Below are positions 55,101 to 64,000 of a stretch of DNA of 64,000 nt, one piece after another. The notes under the pieces were generated by a model, which was not told the DNA's origin, searched no databases, and saw only the letters and a program-made list of their open reading frames with translations. Where the stretch lies: positions 1 to 64,000 of the forward strand of contig JAODUP010000445.1 in the NCBI GenBank assembly GCA_025642065.1, given 5' to 3'. The position numbers were made by a program, and so were the translations under genes. Position 1 is the stretch's first letter; each line of letters starts with the position of its first letter. Source of the stretch: Paralvinella palmiformis (Eukaryota; Annelida; Polychaeta; Terebellida; Alvinellidae).

Positions 55101-56012
55101 CACTGATTTTGAAAGTAAAATTCAGTAATATTTATATGTTGCCCCTTCTTGAATTTTTGTATAATAGATTTCTAGGAATAAATCTGAAACAAAAATTTAT
55201 GAATATGTAATAAGAATTCCATTTTTAAATGGTAAGTTGGCTTATGGATCACACTCCATAATGAATGATTAATACATGGTTGTTAATTTTTTCACTGATA
55301 CTTGATGAATGTAGTCTTACATATGTATACATGTTTCATATTCAGAATCCCTACTGTACATAACTTAACATATAACGGCAAGATGTACTGTGTGTACAAA
55401 GTTGTACAACATGCCAATCAGGCATTCAGTCACTCTATGAGATAGCAAGGGAGAAATATATAATTATAGTCAATGATCAATTAGTTGGCTGATCAGAAAG
55501 TGAAAGGTGAAAATTTGCTGTTTTATGGCCACTTTTGTGCACATTCACACATTCTAAACAGGCCATTAGCAACCTCAGCAGGTAATGAGACAAAGGGAAA
55601 GATGAAACACCCTTCAGGCTTAGGTTGGCATGGGTATTGCTTGATCAGAGTTAAACAGATTGCCAGTTGGTGAAATAGTTCATCCTTCAACTTGTTTGTC
55701 TCATTGAACCAATAGATGTTTTTTTTTTCTTCAGATGATCTGCCTTGTGTTGTTGGAGCCAATGTACAAGGATATATGCCAGTGGAATTCCAGGTCAAGG
55801 ACACTGTTACTATTAGTGGGAAGAAGATCTCTCCAATGTGTGTCTTGGAAGAGAGAGCACAAGTTATTAGTGGCACAGCACCTGCTATTTCAAATGGTGA
55901 GGTCATCAGAAGCAAGCAGGGCCCAGAGCAGGCCATACAACCTGATGTAACGGCAAATCATCAGGCTGTTTCAGGAATGAAGCATCCTCCACCATCTAGT
56001 ACATATTGCTAA
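36808..56012 (+). CDS. WDCP: WDCP-like WD-repeat and coiled-coil protein
   Basis: Fourteen exons in frame: 36808-36865, 37821-37938, 38864-39024, 39698-39812, 39986-40058, 41039-41106, 41532-41647, 42892-43019, 45776-45898, 46145-46240, 46426-46603, 52625-53477, 53643-53839, 55735-56012, giving 853 residues. Family matches run along the protein: LRRIGLNVLHSALHPRHGL, the LHW and CWT beta-propeller blades, VNIPGILGPDLLYCD, DERPKGVCGVPV, a coiled coil QLSLMEKQLNSQEIHISDLQ, and the C-terminal DIVFLKYVPKDN ... LQLSSVKEAF. In humans WDCP (C2orf44) is a cytoplasmic protein reported to bind the kinase HCK; its job is poorly known. It is longer than the human protein (721), mainly in the exon 12 linker. 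Two ATGs stand at the start; the first is given. The forkhead gene is nested in intron 11 on the other strand. Confidence 0.93.
37504..37551. repeat. (TA)n-(TG)n microsatellite
   Basis: About 26 bases of TA followed by about 22 bases of TG, in WDCP intron 1. Confidence 0.95.
39115..39157. repeat. (AT)n microsatellite in WDCP intron 3
   Basis: Uninterrupted AT array about 90 bases after the exon 3 donor. Confidence 0.95.
41218..41352. repeat. 25-bp minisatellite running into (AT)n
   Basis: About four units of TTTTGTTTTGAATGCATGTG plus a variable 4-5 bases are followed directly by (AT)n at 41309-41352 and one more degenerate unit. It lies in WDCP intron 6. Confidence 0.85.
41674..42642. mobile_element. 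TIR element of CTCGTGTATAAG family, copy M1
   Basis: Left end TACCATATATACTCGTGTAT and right end (reverse complement) TACCGTATATACTCTTGTGT with the following AGGCCNCAC conserved. The 969-bp body has no open transposase. Such TACTCGNGTATAAGNCG ends are typical of non-autonomous elements I would place in the Tc1/mariner-pogo group. It lies in WDCP intron 7, starting 26 bases after the exon 7 donor. Confidence 0.75.
43132..43935. mobile_element. TIR element of the same family, truncated copy M2
   Basis: Left end TACTGTATATACTCGGGTAT then AAGTCGTAC. The inner part near 43760-43930 (CCCATGTGCCAGCTTTGGAA, TAACACATTGTTTGCTGTAA) matches M1 near 41970-42095. No right terminus is found. The minus strand has a short open stretch with NYSKQCVNYF that may be transposase-derived. 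It lies in WDCP intron 8. Confidence 0.7.
44508..44548 (+). repeat. 41-bp direct repeat, left copy
   Basis: TACTGTTATTCACTCAAGCC and the next 21 bases recur without change at 45153-45193, bracketing 604 bp that includes a tandem array. Confidence 0.9.
44590..44865. repeat. Tandem array of about 50-bp units around AGTTGAA
   Basis: Units of the form AGTTGAA-n-AAGTTGAATTT followed by AACA, AGAATTTTT and CC recur four to five times with decreasing similarity to the left. The minus strand can be read through the array as repeated FNFxST peptides, but this follows from the repeat. It lies in WDCP intron 8. Confidence 0.85.
44888..44960 (+). mobile_element. Solitary CAGGGTTGG end of a hAT-like element
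   Basis: CAGGGTTGGGTTTTTTACTG resembles the ends of the elements at 16306 and 19774, followed by TGTAAAAC and TTGTAAAAA words. No matching CCAACCCTG end is found downstream, so it is a truncated copy or a chance match. Confidence 0.4.
45153..45193 (+). repeat. 41-bp direct repeat, right copy
   Basis: Identical to 44508-44548. The length is far above a normal target duplication, so a template switch or segmental insertion is more likely than simple transposition. Confidence 0.9.
47269..47394. repeat. Triple (AT)n block in WDCP intron 11
   Basis: Three AT arrays separated by ACA and by TTCTTTAACAGTTTG, together about 125 bases. Confidence 0.95.
47585..47648. repeat. 16-bp tandem repeat GATGGGGTTTTGTCT
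   Basis: Four units of (G)TGATGGGGTTTTGTC with small changes. The minus-strand reading K-P-H-Q-T repeats is a by-product. Confidence 0.9.
49095..49128. repeat. (CA)n-(GA)n microsatellite
   Basis: About 26 bases of CA followed by four GA units, in WDCP intron 11 on the left side of the nested forkhead gene. Confidence 0.95.
49832..52020 (-). CDS. Divergent FoxQ2-like forkhead transcription factor, nested
   Basis: Two exons on the minus strand, 52020-51843 and 51636-49832, give 660 residues with no internal stop. The forkhead domain spans about 407-500: MSYITLLAQAIL, RMVLSDIYKYILEHNPFF, WRNSVRYTLSVNECF, GRATSGRGYYWAIHP, DFMAGDFNRRNARKRVQ. The VLSDIY and YWAIHP ... GDF blocks point to FoxQ2; this subgroup call is moderate. 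The recognition helix has Tyr454-Thr455 where nearly all forkheads have His-Asn (RHNLS). FSLDLSML at 270-277 resembles an eh1 Groucho-binding motif. Long Ser/Thr/Gln/Asn-rich flanks look disordered, and the protein is longer than FoxQ2 proteins I know. The whole gene sits in WDCP intron 11 on the other strand. FoxQ2 genes pattern the anterior ectoderm and have multiplied in spiralians. Confidence 0.93.
54159..55020 (-). pseudogene. Degraded IS630-Tc1-mariner transposase, split by a SINE
   Basis: On the minus strand from about 55020, EEPGTSISIRRHSHEIRISR then TSLQ matches the helix-turn-helix region of mariner-like transposases. After an interruption at 54832-54647, FIHHMIMNDETHFHLNDL gives the first catalytic Asp (D-E-x-H-F). 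VIGPYFFEYEDVNTVTV then follows, with a worn Q-Q-D-G-A-T box as Q-G-Y-N-A-T. Frames change several times. It lies in WDCP intron 13. Confidence 0.8.
54647..54832 (+). mobile_element. tRNA-derived SINE with (ATC)n tail
   Basis: The head carries a pol III A box (GTGGTCTAGTTGG, 54653-54665) and a B box (GAGTTCAAATCTC, 54697-54709) at tRNA-like spacing. The body ends GTGCACAAAAGTGGCCATAA followed by an ATC array. TCTGCAT on both sides (54640-54646 and 54833-54839) may be the target duplication. It is inserted inside the mariner transposase remnant. Related copies are at 24440 and 55521. Confidence 0.85.
55521..55625 (-). mobile_element. SINE copy, inverted, tail half only
   Basis: Read on the minus strand it gives GAAGGGTGTTTCATCTTTCC, CTCATTACC and GTGCACAAAAGTGGCCATAA, matching the body and tail of the SINE at 54647-54832. 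The tRNA-like head is not recognisable. It lies in WDCP intron 13, about 110 bases before the last exon. Confidence 0.75.
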
Positions 56013-57901
56013 TAACAAATATCAACAGGATATTGAACATATCAGTTAAGGTCAACATATTTAGTGTGTGTGTGTTTGTGTGTGTGCGTGCATGTGTGTG
56101 TTAATTATAAGATTGAGCATTTTAGTAAAGAAACTGTATGTGTGACATGTATCAAGGAGTGACCTTCAAATGTACAAAATCTAATTTCTGCAATCAGTGT
56201 CAGAGTTCAAACACTGAACAATTAGAGATCATAACACATCTGATAACAAATGGTAATTAACAGCTGTAACTAGGTTTTTTAATGGTTGTAACTATTCAGG
56301 TACAATGGAAAATTAAACTATGTATTCTAACATTAGGATGAACTATGGTTGATAATTACCACTGCCAAGATAATGATCATGCCACTGATTCATACATAAT
56401 AACAGCCGTAGAAGTCATCAGAATATTACCATCAGATTATCATCACAACATAAAGACATGAGAATGTACATACACACACACACAATTAATGTAAGTACTT
56501 TATATGCAGGTGGCATAGTTATTCAAGAATTCCTATTCCAGCTGGGTTTTTTTTATAACCACCAGCTGGTGTGGCTACACAGCTGCTATGCAAATATTCT
56601 GTGTATCTATCAGAAAGAGGAATGATTGTTTTTGGTTAAGAATGCGTGAGATATTTGTATTTATTGATGCTCGGAGCAGAATTTTGTGTTTAAAACATGA
56701 AGTGTAAATTGTCTGTGACAGGTAGCTACCGAATCTCTCAGTACAATTTTTCTATTGTCGTGACATAGTTATGATATCCTCAATCAAAAGCTTGCGTTAT
56801 GGACAGACGCCTGGTCGGATAATGCTGAGGTAGAGTGGATAATATTTGGACAGTTGCCAAATAATGCTTTGAAGCTGTACAATCATCCATAATAATGCAG
56901 GTCAACCGTATTAGAATTAAAATCGTTATATTTTTGTGTTTATAAATTTTTGTAATTATTTTACATGTGTGATGGTTGGGTATAGATAGTTAATGTAATT
57001 AAGCTGTAGTTGTTAATCATTTATGAAATAGCATGGAAACTTCAAGGGTATGACAGTATGTATTCTTTCACAGTATCATACATTCGGTTATTTAGTATTA
57101 TTTATGCATAGATTATTTATGAATTCGCCTCATTGAGATGCATGCTGTAGGTACTTGTGGATTTATTCCTCGCGTTTAGAAATATGAGTTTTTTTAATAA
57201 TGTATACATTCTTACCTTATAATGCATTTACGAGTCGACAAACAAATAAAAAAGCTGAACAATTGTAGGCTTTCTTCTTGCAGTAAGTATGTATTTCTTA
57301 TCTGTACTTTACGTTTGTATGGATCCCTCATCATAGTAAGAGAAGAACAATGGCTATAATCATTCTCTCACCCATTCCTTGTGTGTGTGTGTGTGTGTGA
57401 TCATAAAAGGCTACCAAGTAATTATCATATATTTTAATCCCAAATAATGCATACAGTATAGAAGGTAAATGTGTCATGTATAATTTCCTCTGCTATCCCA
57501 GCAGTAAAAATAATTTATAAATAGGTGATACTTAAACTAATAACCTTTACACCTATTGATACAAATGTACCAACAGAGACTGTGATCAACAACAAAAGAC
57601 TAACAGGTACAGGCATGTTGACACCGTTTTATAGCCAAATGTCATTCCAACATTGTTATAACGACACATACTATAAGTCATTCTCAATGAAAACTTGTAC
57701 ATAATTTCATAATGAAGTAGGATTTCAACAAATTGAGGTGAAGGCAATTTGTTTCACAATAAATAACAATTATTAACAATATAGTATTGAACAAGCGATT
57801 CACATGATCATCCTATCATAACTGATAATAGAGTAAGCAATAAAGCAGGATAACTGAACAAGGAATAAAAGCCGAGATTAAGCTATCTAAAAATTACATC
57901 A
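56013..57901. other. WDCP 3' UTR and convergent intergenic space
   Basis: No further gene is supported. A (GT)n patch lies near 56065-56100 and another near 57382-57400. The only good plus-strand poly(A) signal is at 57245-57250. Confidence 0.5.
57245..57250 (+). terminator. Possible WDCP poly(A) signal
   Basis: AATAAA about 1.2 kb after the WDCP stop codon. I found no earlier perfect match. Confidence 0.35.
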
Positions 57902-57907
57902 TTTATT
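57902..57907 (-). terminator. Likely TyrRS poly(A) signal
   Basis: AATAAA on the minus strand, 146 bases past the stop codon at 58053. Confidence 0.5.
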
Positions 57908-58052
57908 ATTTTCCACCAAATAGTACTTGATTATACAATAGTATTTATCGATTTGTATGCCTGATATGTACAACCCAATAACCAATAAATATTTAACTAT
58001 GTAGTACGTCTACATGAATATGGTAACAAAGCTAAATACGTGGCATCATGTG

Positions 58053-61000
58053 TTATTTGATTGGAGCTCCAGGTAGAGATTTGCACCTGATTTCACCCTT
58101 TTTGGTCATCAAAGGCCTTTCTTGCCACTCAGCAACAAATTCCTGGCTCACTCGGAAATCAGGCTGGAAGAAAAAGGAATTCAAACTAAGCCTGTATTCA
58201 TTTTGAAATAATCTAGTTATGATACTATAAAATATTATTCAGTGAAATCTCCAAGTAATATCCGAGATGTCTGCTAACCTGCAGCGTTTCCCAGACTTTC
58301 TTTTTTGGATTAAGTTTCTCATCTGGTGTACCATTGGCATAACCTTCAACAAACACTTTATCTCCTACCTCACTGGCCTCTGGTGGATCTAAAGGTTGTA
58401 CTGCCCTAGGTTCTTCTCTGCAATGATTATGATATATGTCTCGTGAACAGTACTGCAGAACTTTATTAATGATATCAATATGATACTGTTAATAATATGA
58501 GACTACAAAAACAACTTCACATTACCATAACATAAAGTAGAGCCCTACACCAGTTTTGAGACATATGATGTAGCTATTCAGATCAACCATTGTAACTCAG
58601 CTGTGTATTTTTTTAATAATGGGTTAGCAGGTGCCAAGTGGTGATTTTAAAATTTGCTACATATCACCTCAATGACCGAGGTCAAATTATTGATAAGTGC
58701 TAATGAGAAGGCTACTAAAATCACAATAAGTTTTTAATTACAAAACAAGCACGCAAAAATTGGTTATTAATGGGAGAGAATTATGGGTTTTCAACATGTA
58801 TGCTATAGTTATGATAAAAAGGGAGGCAAGAGTAAATAATTGGTCACATTCAATATGCTGTCCTTAATACCCACACCATAAAGGATATTTTGTTGATTAT
58901 ACCATAAACCATTATTTTTATAATGCCACAGCCTGGTTTTACCACCAATGAGTTCACACATTATTTGCCTTAACTGCCAAGTTTTGTATGGACTTGTATG
59001 ACCACCAATCTGACTTGCTCCAGCAAGAACACGAACAGTCATAATGCTAGTGCAATATATTAATTTAACCATCAATCAGCTTATATATTATGAGGTCATT
59101 AAAACCACCAATCCGTTGAGCTCGGTATTCCATGCTCACAAGTCACTGATGTACCTAATCACATCACTATTAGAGATAATAAACAACATCGAAGTAATGA
59201 CAAACAAGAGCATATTGTTTACAGCTATCACACACAGGGGTTAATCACTGTCTATTGTCTATTGATGGAAATTCTGCCCCAACTATGTTGGTCTTACAGA
59301 GAATATACAATATCCATTTTATTCTATGATCATGTGAATATTAATATTCATTGAGAATATGAACATTAATAATAAATCTGTTATTTTTAAAACATAAATA
59401 AATTAGTTTAAATATAAAAGTCATTCAATCATATTGTCCCTTAAATGAAAGGGTAATTCATTACACCATGTTACACTTGAGAAAGAATGTTGAATACTTA
59501 CAACACCATAATTCTAATAATAATAATATATAGTGGATTCCGTGAATTTGCATCCCACACAACTGAACTTATCAACTATTAAAATGGATAAAAAGTTCCT
59601 GCTGTAAACGTTAAGAAATTTATATTCTTCAAATTCTGCATTATCATGTAACATAAAACAGTAGTGCTTTGTTCTATCTGTCATTGTACGTTGGGTAATC
59701 AGTTGTTTGATGTAGCTGATTGGCTGGTGTCAAGTTTAATCTCAGTTCTTTAAAACAAATGGAGCAATTAAATCATATAAATATGTGCTTACTAACACAT
59801 TAAGTGTGTATATATATATAAAATCCCACTGGTTCACTGCAAGTGAAAGTTCAGTTTAATCTTGGAAATATACCAGGTTAAAGAACATAATGACCTCTCA
59901 TTCTATGACAAGACAGAAGCAGTTCCCATACTTTTTAACAAGTGTAGGAGACTGCCAGAATATTTGGTTGGTCTCAAATGTGCTGAAAAGAACAGACCTC
60001 AGTGTCAGATGCCTCAACTATTGGTTTCTTTCACATAAACATGTCAAAATGGTATGTCACTTACTGAGGTTCACATTTCAACAGGGAGCATCTAATCTCA
60101 TAAAATCTTAACTAAATAAAATTGCTATTTGTATGTGAATGGGTGTGTGCACGAGTAGTTAGTTTACACTCAGCACTCGTCACAGCTTGGACAAATGGTT
60201 GAAAAGTAACCCCCAACGGAGAGAGCTTACAAATATATATATGACTGTAGTTCGACCCCTAACCAGAAAACTTTCAGTGCAAATTTCTAATGACTGCACT
60301 ATCTGAGCAGTCTTTCCATTTGTGTGCAAATAAAAAAAGACCTTTTAATTAATTATATACAAAGTGGTATGAAAACACTGTATCAATGTTTATTATTGTC
60401 AACTCTGCAATTGCCAGTAACACTTTATTGTAATAGGCATAAGAAGCATAAAAGTAATTGTTCATCAGTTATATTTTGGGTGATCTGTAGCTCTTATATT
60501 TTTATTTACCATGTTTTTGTTACAAGTTCTGAGACAGACAGTGGACAGGTACAGCCAATAATAATAATCAGATCAAGCTGTAGCCTAACAGTGACTAGTT
60601 AACAATGTATTAATCTACTACTCTTGAGTCAGAGTTATTATGTATAAAAAGAAATAACAAAGATGGAATTAAAATCAAGGATTTGACAGATGGTGTGATC
60701 ATATGCATGGTTAAGCAATGTGCCCTGAATGCTCAATTATACTTTAAAAACCGGCAACCTTCGAGATAAATCTAACCCTTATTAAACAGATCAAATGCAA
60801 CTAATTGTGTATGGTGCATACTCACACTGAAGCACACATCAGCATGGCCGATGACAGTATTCCCCTCATTTTAGCAGGTTTTAGGTTACACAAGAACACT
60901 CCAAGTCTGTCTTGAAGCTTATCCATTGGTACAAGACCAGCTAAGCCACTAACAACGGTACGTGGCTCTGACTCACCAAGGTCTACTTCCTCAACATACA

Positions 61001-61065
61001 GAGAATCTGCATCTGGATGCTGTACAGTAAACAGATCATACAAATCACTGGATATATGCTAGAGA

Positions 61066-61104
<39 letters not shown>

Positions 61105-61245
61105 ACAGTTAATCTGTATAATCAGATAATATGTATATTACCTGAAATATTCAGGTAATACGTCTTGCTAACTGAGATTTAATACAAATTACCTGAAAAT
61201 TTCAGGTAATATACATATTAACTGATTATACAGATTAACTGTAAT

Positions 61246-61300
<55 letters not shown>

Positions 61301-62549
61301 AGGACAAAAACATTGAACATATGTATGTACCATACAAACTCGTGTATAAGTCAACCTGGCAAATAAGTAGAGGTCAATTTTTGACCCTGTAATTCTTTCC
61401 TCAGGCATATGCTCACTGTATAAGTCGAGGTCAAGTATTGGCTTAAAATCCCTAAAAATCCGAATCATTGTCGTCATTTGAGAAAAAGCTGATCCAGTCA
61501 TTTCAAACTCATGGTGTCAACAAGTGCGTTGTAAATATATCAATATGAATATCACTTTCTTCACTGACAGTGACACACACACACACAGATTTTGCTTTGA
61601 TATTATAACTAATATAAATAAACGAACTTGTCACATCAAACACGCCTGAGTGTAGATTCCCTTCAACTGGCAAGTGTTATTAATTAATTGTTTCATAGTA
61701 AGTGGGGAGCAAGATTTTAATTAATTGTTTCATAGCAAGTGGTGAGCAAGATTCGTAATGTGAATCATCTGGAGGTACCCGTAGTTAACAGTACATGACT
61801 ATCAAGTATTATTACATACATACTGGCATGTTTGTCAGATCCAAATAAGTTTGGTGAAAATGAATCTTAATTTATTGAATAAGACTAGTAGGAAGAGATG
61901 TGACGATTTTGTTTCAATTATCACTAACACACACACCTGATTGGAACTTCAATTGACAAGTCATATTAATTCATTGTTTCACAACACATCTGGAGGTACT
62001 GGTAGGTAACTGCGCGTGACTATCAAGTATTATTACATAAAACATAGTATGTTTGTACTCCCTTTTCACTACCCAAAAAATCGACTTATACGCGAGCATA
62101 TACAGTACTTCAAGCAAAAACAACAAAAGGGTTAATTTCCACACACACACACACAACTCACAGTTAGTTGAAGAACACAGCTGCTTATTTTATATGCCAT
62201 CAACAAAACAGCTGTTCATACTACCTACCTTTTTCACATTGACAATTCTTCCTATTCTAAAGTCTAATCGACTGGGAACAACTTCATCAACACCTTGTAA
62301 TATAGATATAAAGAGAGAACCTGATATAAACCACACAAATACTTTATATAAAACTGATGCACAGCTTACCAAATGTCAGACATGTTGTTCTGTATTAATT
62401 TACTTCTGTTACTCACTTTTAGAGACGGGAGGATAGGCCAGACTTGTTAATTTCTTTAATTCTGGACAATCAAATTCCTGTCTTATTGGATCTAACAATA
62501 GATTTAAACTTTTTTCAACAGCTGCCTTTAGATCACCTGGGTGTAAATC
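58053..62549 (-). CDS. YARS1: Cytosolic tyrosyl-tRNA synthetase, 3' half (partial)
   Basis: Five in-frame exons on the minus strand: 62549-62417, 62293-62229, 61019-60826, 58417-58279, 58163-58053, giving the last 214 codons. The first exon here reads [20 protein letters not shown], which matches the region just after the catalytic core of animal TyrRS. The EMAPII-like tRNA-binding domain follows: [82 protein letters not shown], and the end [22 protein letters not shown]1 shares this domain, but the PLDPP stretch and the upstream HPGDLK exon are TyrRS features. The Rossmann-fold exons with HIGH and KMSSS must lie beyond base 64000. In animals the domain can be released as a signalling fragment. 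The gene is convergent with WDCP. Confidence 0.95.
58418..60825. other. TyrRS intron, nothing recognised
   Basis: 2.4 kb of AT-rich intron between the PLDPP exon and the HPDAD exon. I find no transposon end, SINE head or coding frame that can be supported. Confidence 0.5.
61102..61245. repeat. Palindrome within palindrome (foldback element)
   Basis: Arm 61102-61160 pairs with arm 61188-61245 around a 27-base loop. Each arm has at its inner end its own palindrome, ATTACCTGAAA/T ... CAGGTAAT (61137-61159 and 61188-61210). Both flanks are AT arrays. It may be a tiny foldback MITE inserted in (TA)n. It lies in the TyrRS intron 61020-62228. Confidence 0.85.
61253..61299. repeat. (TA)n-(GA)n microsatellite
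   Basis: About 26 bases of TA followed by about 21 bases of GA, directly right of the foldback element. Confidence 0.95.
61328..62107. mobile_element. TIR element of CTCGTGTATAAG family, copy M3
   Basis: Left end TACCATACAAACTCGTGTAT then AAGTCAAC; right end, reverse complemented, TACTGTATATGCTCGCGTAT then AAGTCGAT. The interior has direct repeats: AATTAATTGTTTCATAG recurs near 61685 and 61718, and TGACTATCAAGTATTATTAC recurs near 61797 and 62018. No transposase is open. It lies in the same TyrRS intron as the foldback element. Confidence 0.8.
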
Positions 62550-62649
62550 CTATAAAGAAAGTGACAGGTGAACTAAATGCTAACATCCTATGTATCTGCA
62601 ATTGATTTAGCTAGTAAAACAAATGTATGGAACACACATACACACATAC

Positions 62650-62704
<55 letters not shown>

Positions 62705-64000
62705 TTTATGCTCTTCCAACATATCTTGCTCCGGGCTTTATAGGAGCAGAAAAATATTTTTCCATAGTTTTCCAAGGAGATTAAATGCAGAATAGACAAT
62801 TTCCGCGATGACTGCACCATCTAGCAAAAGCCTGTTTGTGAGAATAATTTCACCGGGTTCGCTGAACCATCTGATAAAAACTTTCCTTTTAACAATCTTG
62901 AGATGACGGAGATCAAAATATGTTTCATATATTGATAACATATAAACTGTCAACTTTATATTTGATTGCATACATAACTGTAGTTACAAATTAACCATCC
63001 CTTAATTTTAATATGTAATATTTAGCACCATAGTGCATGAGTAAAAAGTTGTAACTCAGACAGCCATTGGAAAAATGAAGGGTCATTAGCCATATTGGAA
63101 GATGTGAATAAAACTGTTTTAAACAACAAGTTTTGTTATTTTGTTAGAACAATTAAGACTTATATTGAAATTTAAATATTTAAGATAATCATATTTTACT
63201 AATGTTTGAATTTATATTGTTTTTAGCAGCTATTTTTAGTTTATTGCCATAACATCTAACATCTGACAGTCATTACTTCCCAGCTTCAGCCTTCTCGAAT
63301 GATGAAAGTTGACTTTCCCCAAAAATAATATTATTTATAAAGCAAAAAATAATTCTACATTATATTTAATAAAAATGAAACTGCAACATGAACTTGTAGA
63401 TCGATTTAGTTCTGTGAATTGCCCAAAATGTAAATTTTCAAACAATTACACTTCTTGTTCCATGCTATTTCACTATGTACATGGCTTCACTGACCCGTAA
63501 ACCACAGTAGATGTCGACTGTGCATGCATTGCGGAAATTGTCTATTGGTGGATTTTCTAGGGCACTTATCATAAAACAAAATGTTCACCTGTCTTAGTCA
63601 GTCATACACAGTAATTAGCTCTGACTATTAAAAAAGGCATTCGCCTTTTGCCTTCTTGTACTAGCTTACTACTTCTTGTTAAATGAATCTTAGATTGAAA
63701 AACCTTACAGAGCTTATGAAACCATGAGATTACATACAAACTACCCCAAGATTTGATGATAGTCAGAGGACAGTATATGTGTGTGTGTGTGTGTGTGCAC
63801 ACCATAAACCTTGGAAATATGAAGTGATTGTGGCAAAAATTAGTATGGTAGAAACGGATTGAACCAATGTGCAACAGGATAATCTGAGACAAATACAATA
63901 TTTCAAGGGCTTTTGCATTGTATTGTTATTGGAATAAGTTTGAGATGGGCTGTAGATAACCTGTTTTCAAAACCACACAACTTCCTAACCTGTTTTGCAA
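62550..64000. other. TyrRS intron running off the window
   Basis: No earlier TyrRS exon is recognisable on the minus strand. The stretch holds (AT)n-(AC)n at 62654-62704 and (GT)n near 63777-63798. Open frames at 62738-62971 and 63602-63898 (-) lack family motifs and good splice context. Confidence 0.6.

Noticed and set aside
53926..55270. Terminal inverted repeats for the mariner remnant (GGTGGCTTATGAGGTGC and GTTGGCTTATGGATCAC)
   Set aside because: The two words are in the same orientation, so they cannot be the inverted ends of one element.
58053..61019. AIMP1 (EMAPII) rather than TyrRS
   Set aside because: The upstream HPGDLK exon and the [18 protein letters not shown] stretch are TyrRS-type; AIMP1 has a different linker and ending.
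62738..62971. Additional TyrRS exon upstream of 62549
   Set aside because: The translation does not match the conserved TyrRS segment expected there and has no suitable donor or phase.

Overview
The window is animal nuclear DNA from an invertebrate. The genes are split by long AT-rich introns with GT-AG junctions, and the introns are full of microsatellites, small DNA transposons, SINEs and dead retroelements. The gene set (ER-type peroxiredoxin, NSUN4, UBE2J1, CCDC181, WDCP, cytosolic TyrRS) and a very divergent FoxQ2-like forkhead gene fit a spiralian, most likely a mollusc. That placement is inference from gene content only.

Layout. 1-6.5 kb is a transposon graveyard: two Ty3/gypsy fragments, a LINE reverse-transcriptase tail between two nearly identical 290-bp direct repeats, a GC-richer block and a tRNA-headed SINE relic. 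7.35-10.68 kb (+) is a complete six-exon PRDX4-like gene. It converges on a complete six-exon NSUN4-like gene (12.2-18.4 kb, -). NSUN4 is head-to-head with UBE2J1 (18.7-28.1 kb, +, seven exons), with 257 bp between the start codons. 28.1-32.5 kb is largely empty. CCDC181 (32.55-34.78 kb, -, five coding exons) is head-to-head with WDCP (36.8-56.0 kb, +, fourteen exons). An antisense two-exon forkhead gene (49.8-52.0 kb, -) lies wholly inside WDCP intron 11. WDCP converges on the 3' half of the TyrRS gene (58.05-62.55 kb, -), whose catalytic exons lie beyond the right edge.

Coding exons were assembled by hand from open frames, splice sites and phase. Every listed junction keeps frame. One junction, UBE2J1 intron 6, needs a GC donor.

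The most unusual items are: (1) the nested forkhead protein, whose DNA-recognition helix has Tyr-Thr where almost all forkheads have His-Asn; (2) hAT-type elements with intact 8-bp target duplications, including a MITE and a transposase-bearing relative in introns of the same gene; (3) elements sharing one terminal sequence but carrying different subterminal words; (4) a palindrome inside each arm of a larger inverted repeat in the TyrRS gene. The genes are mostly housekeeping and show no operon-like functional link.
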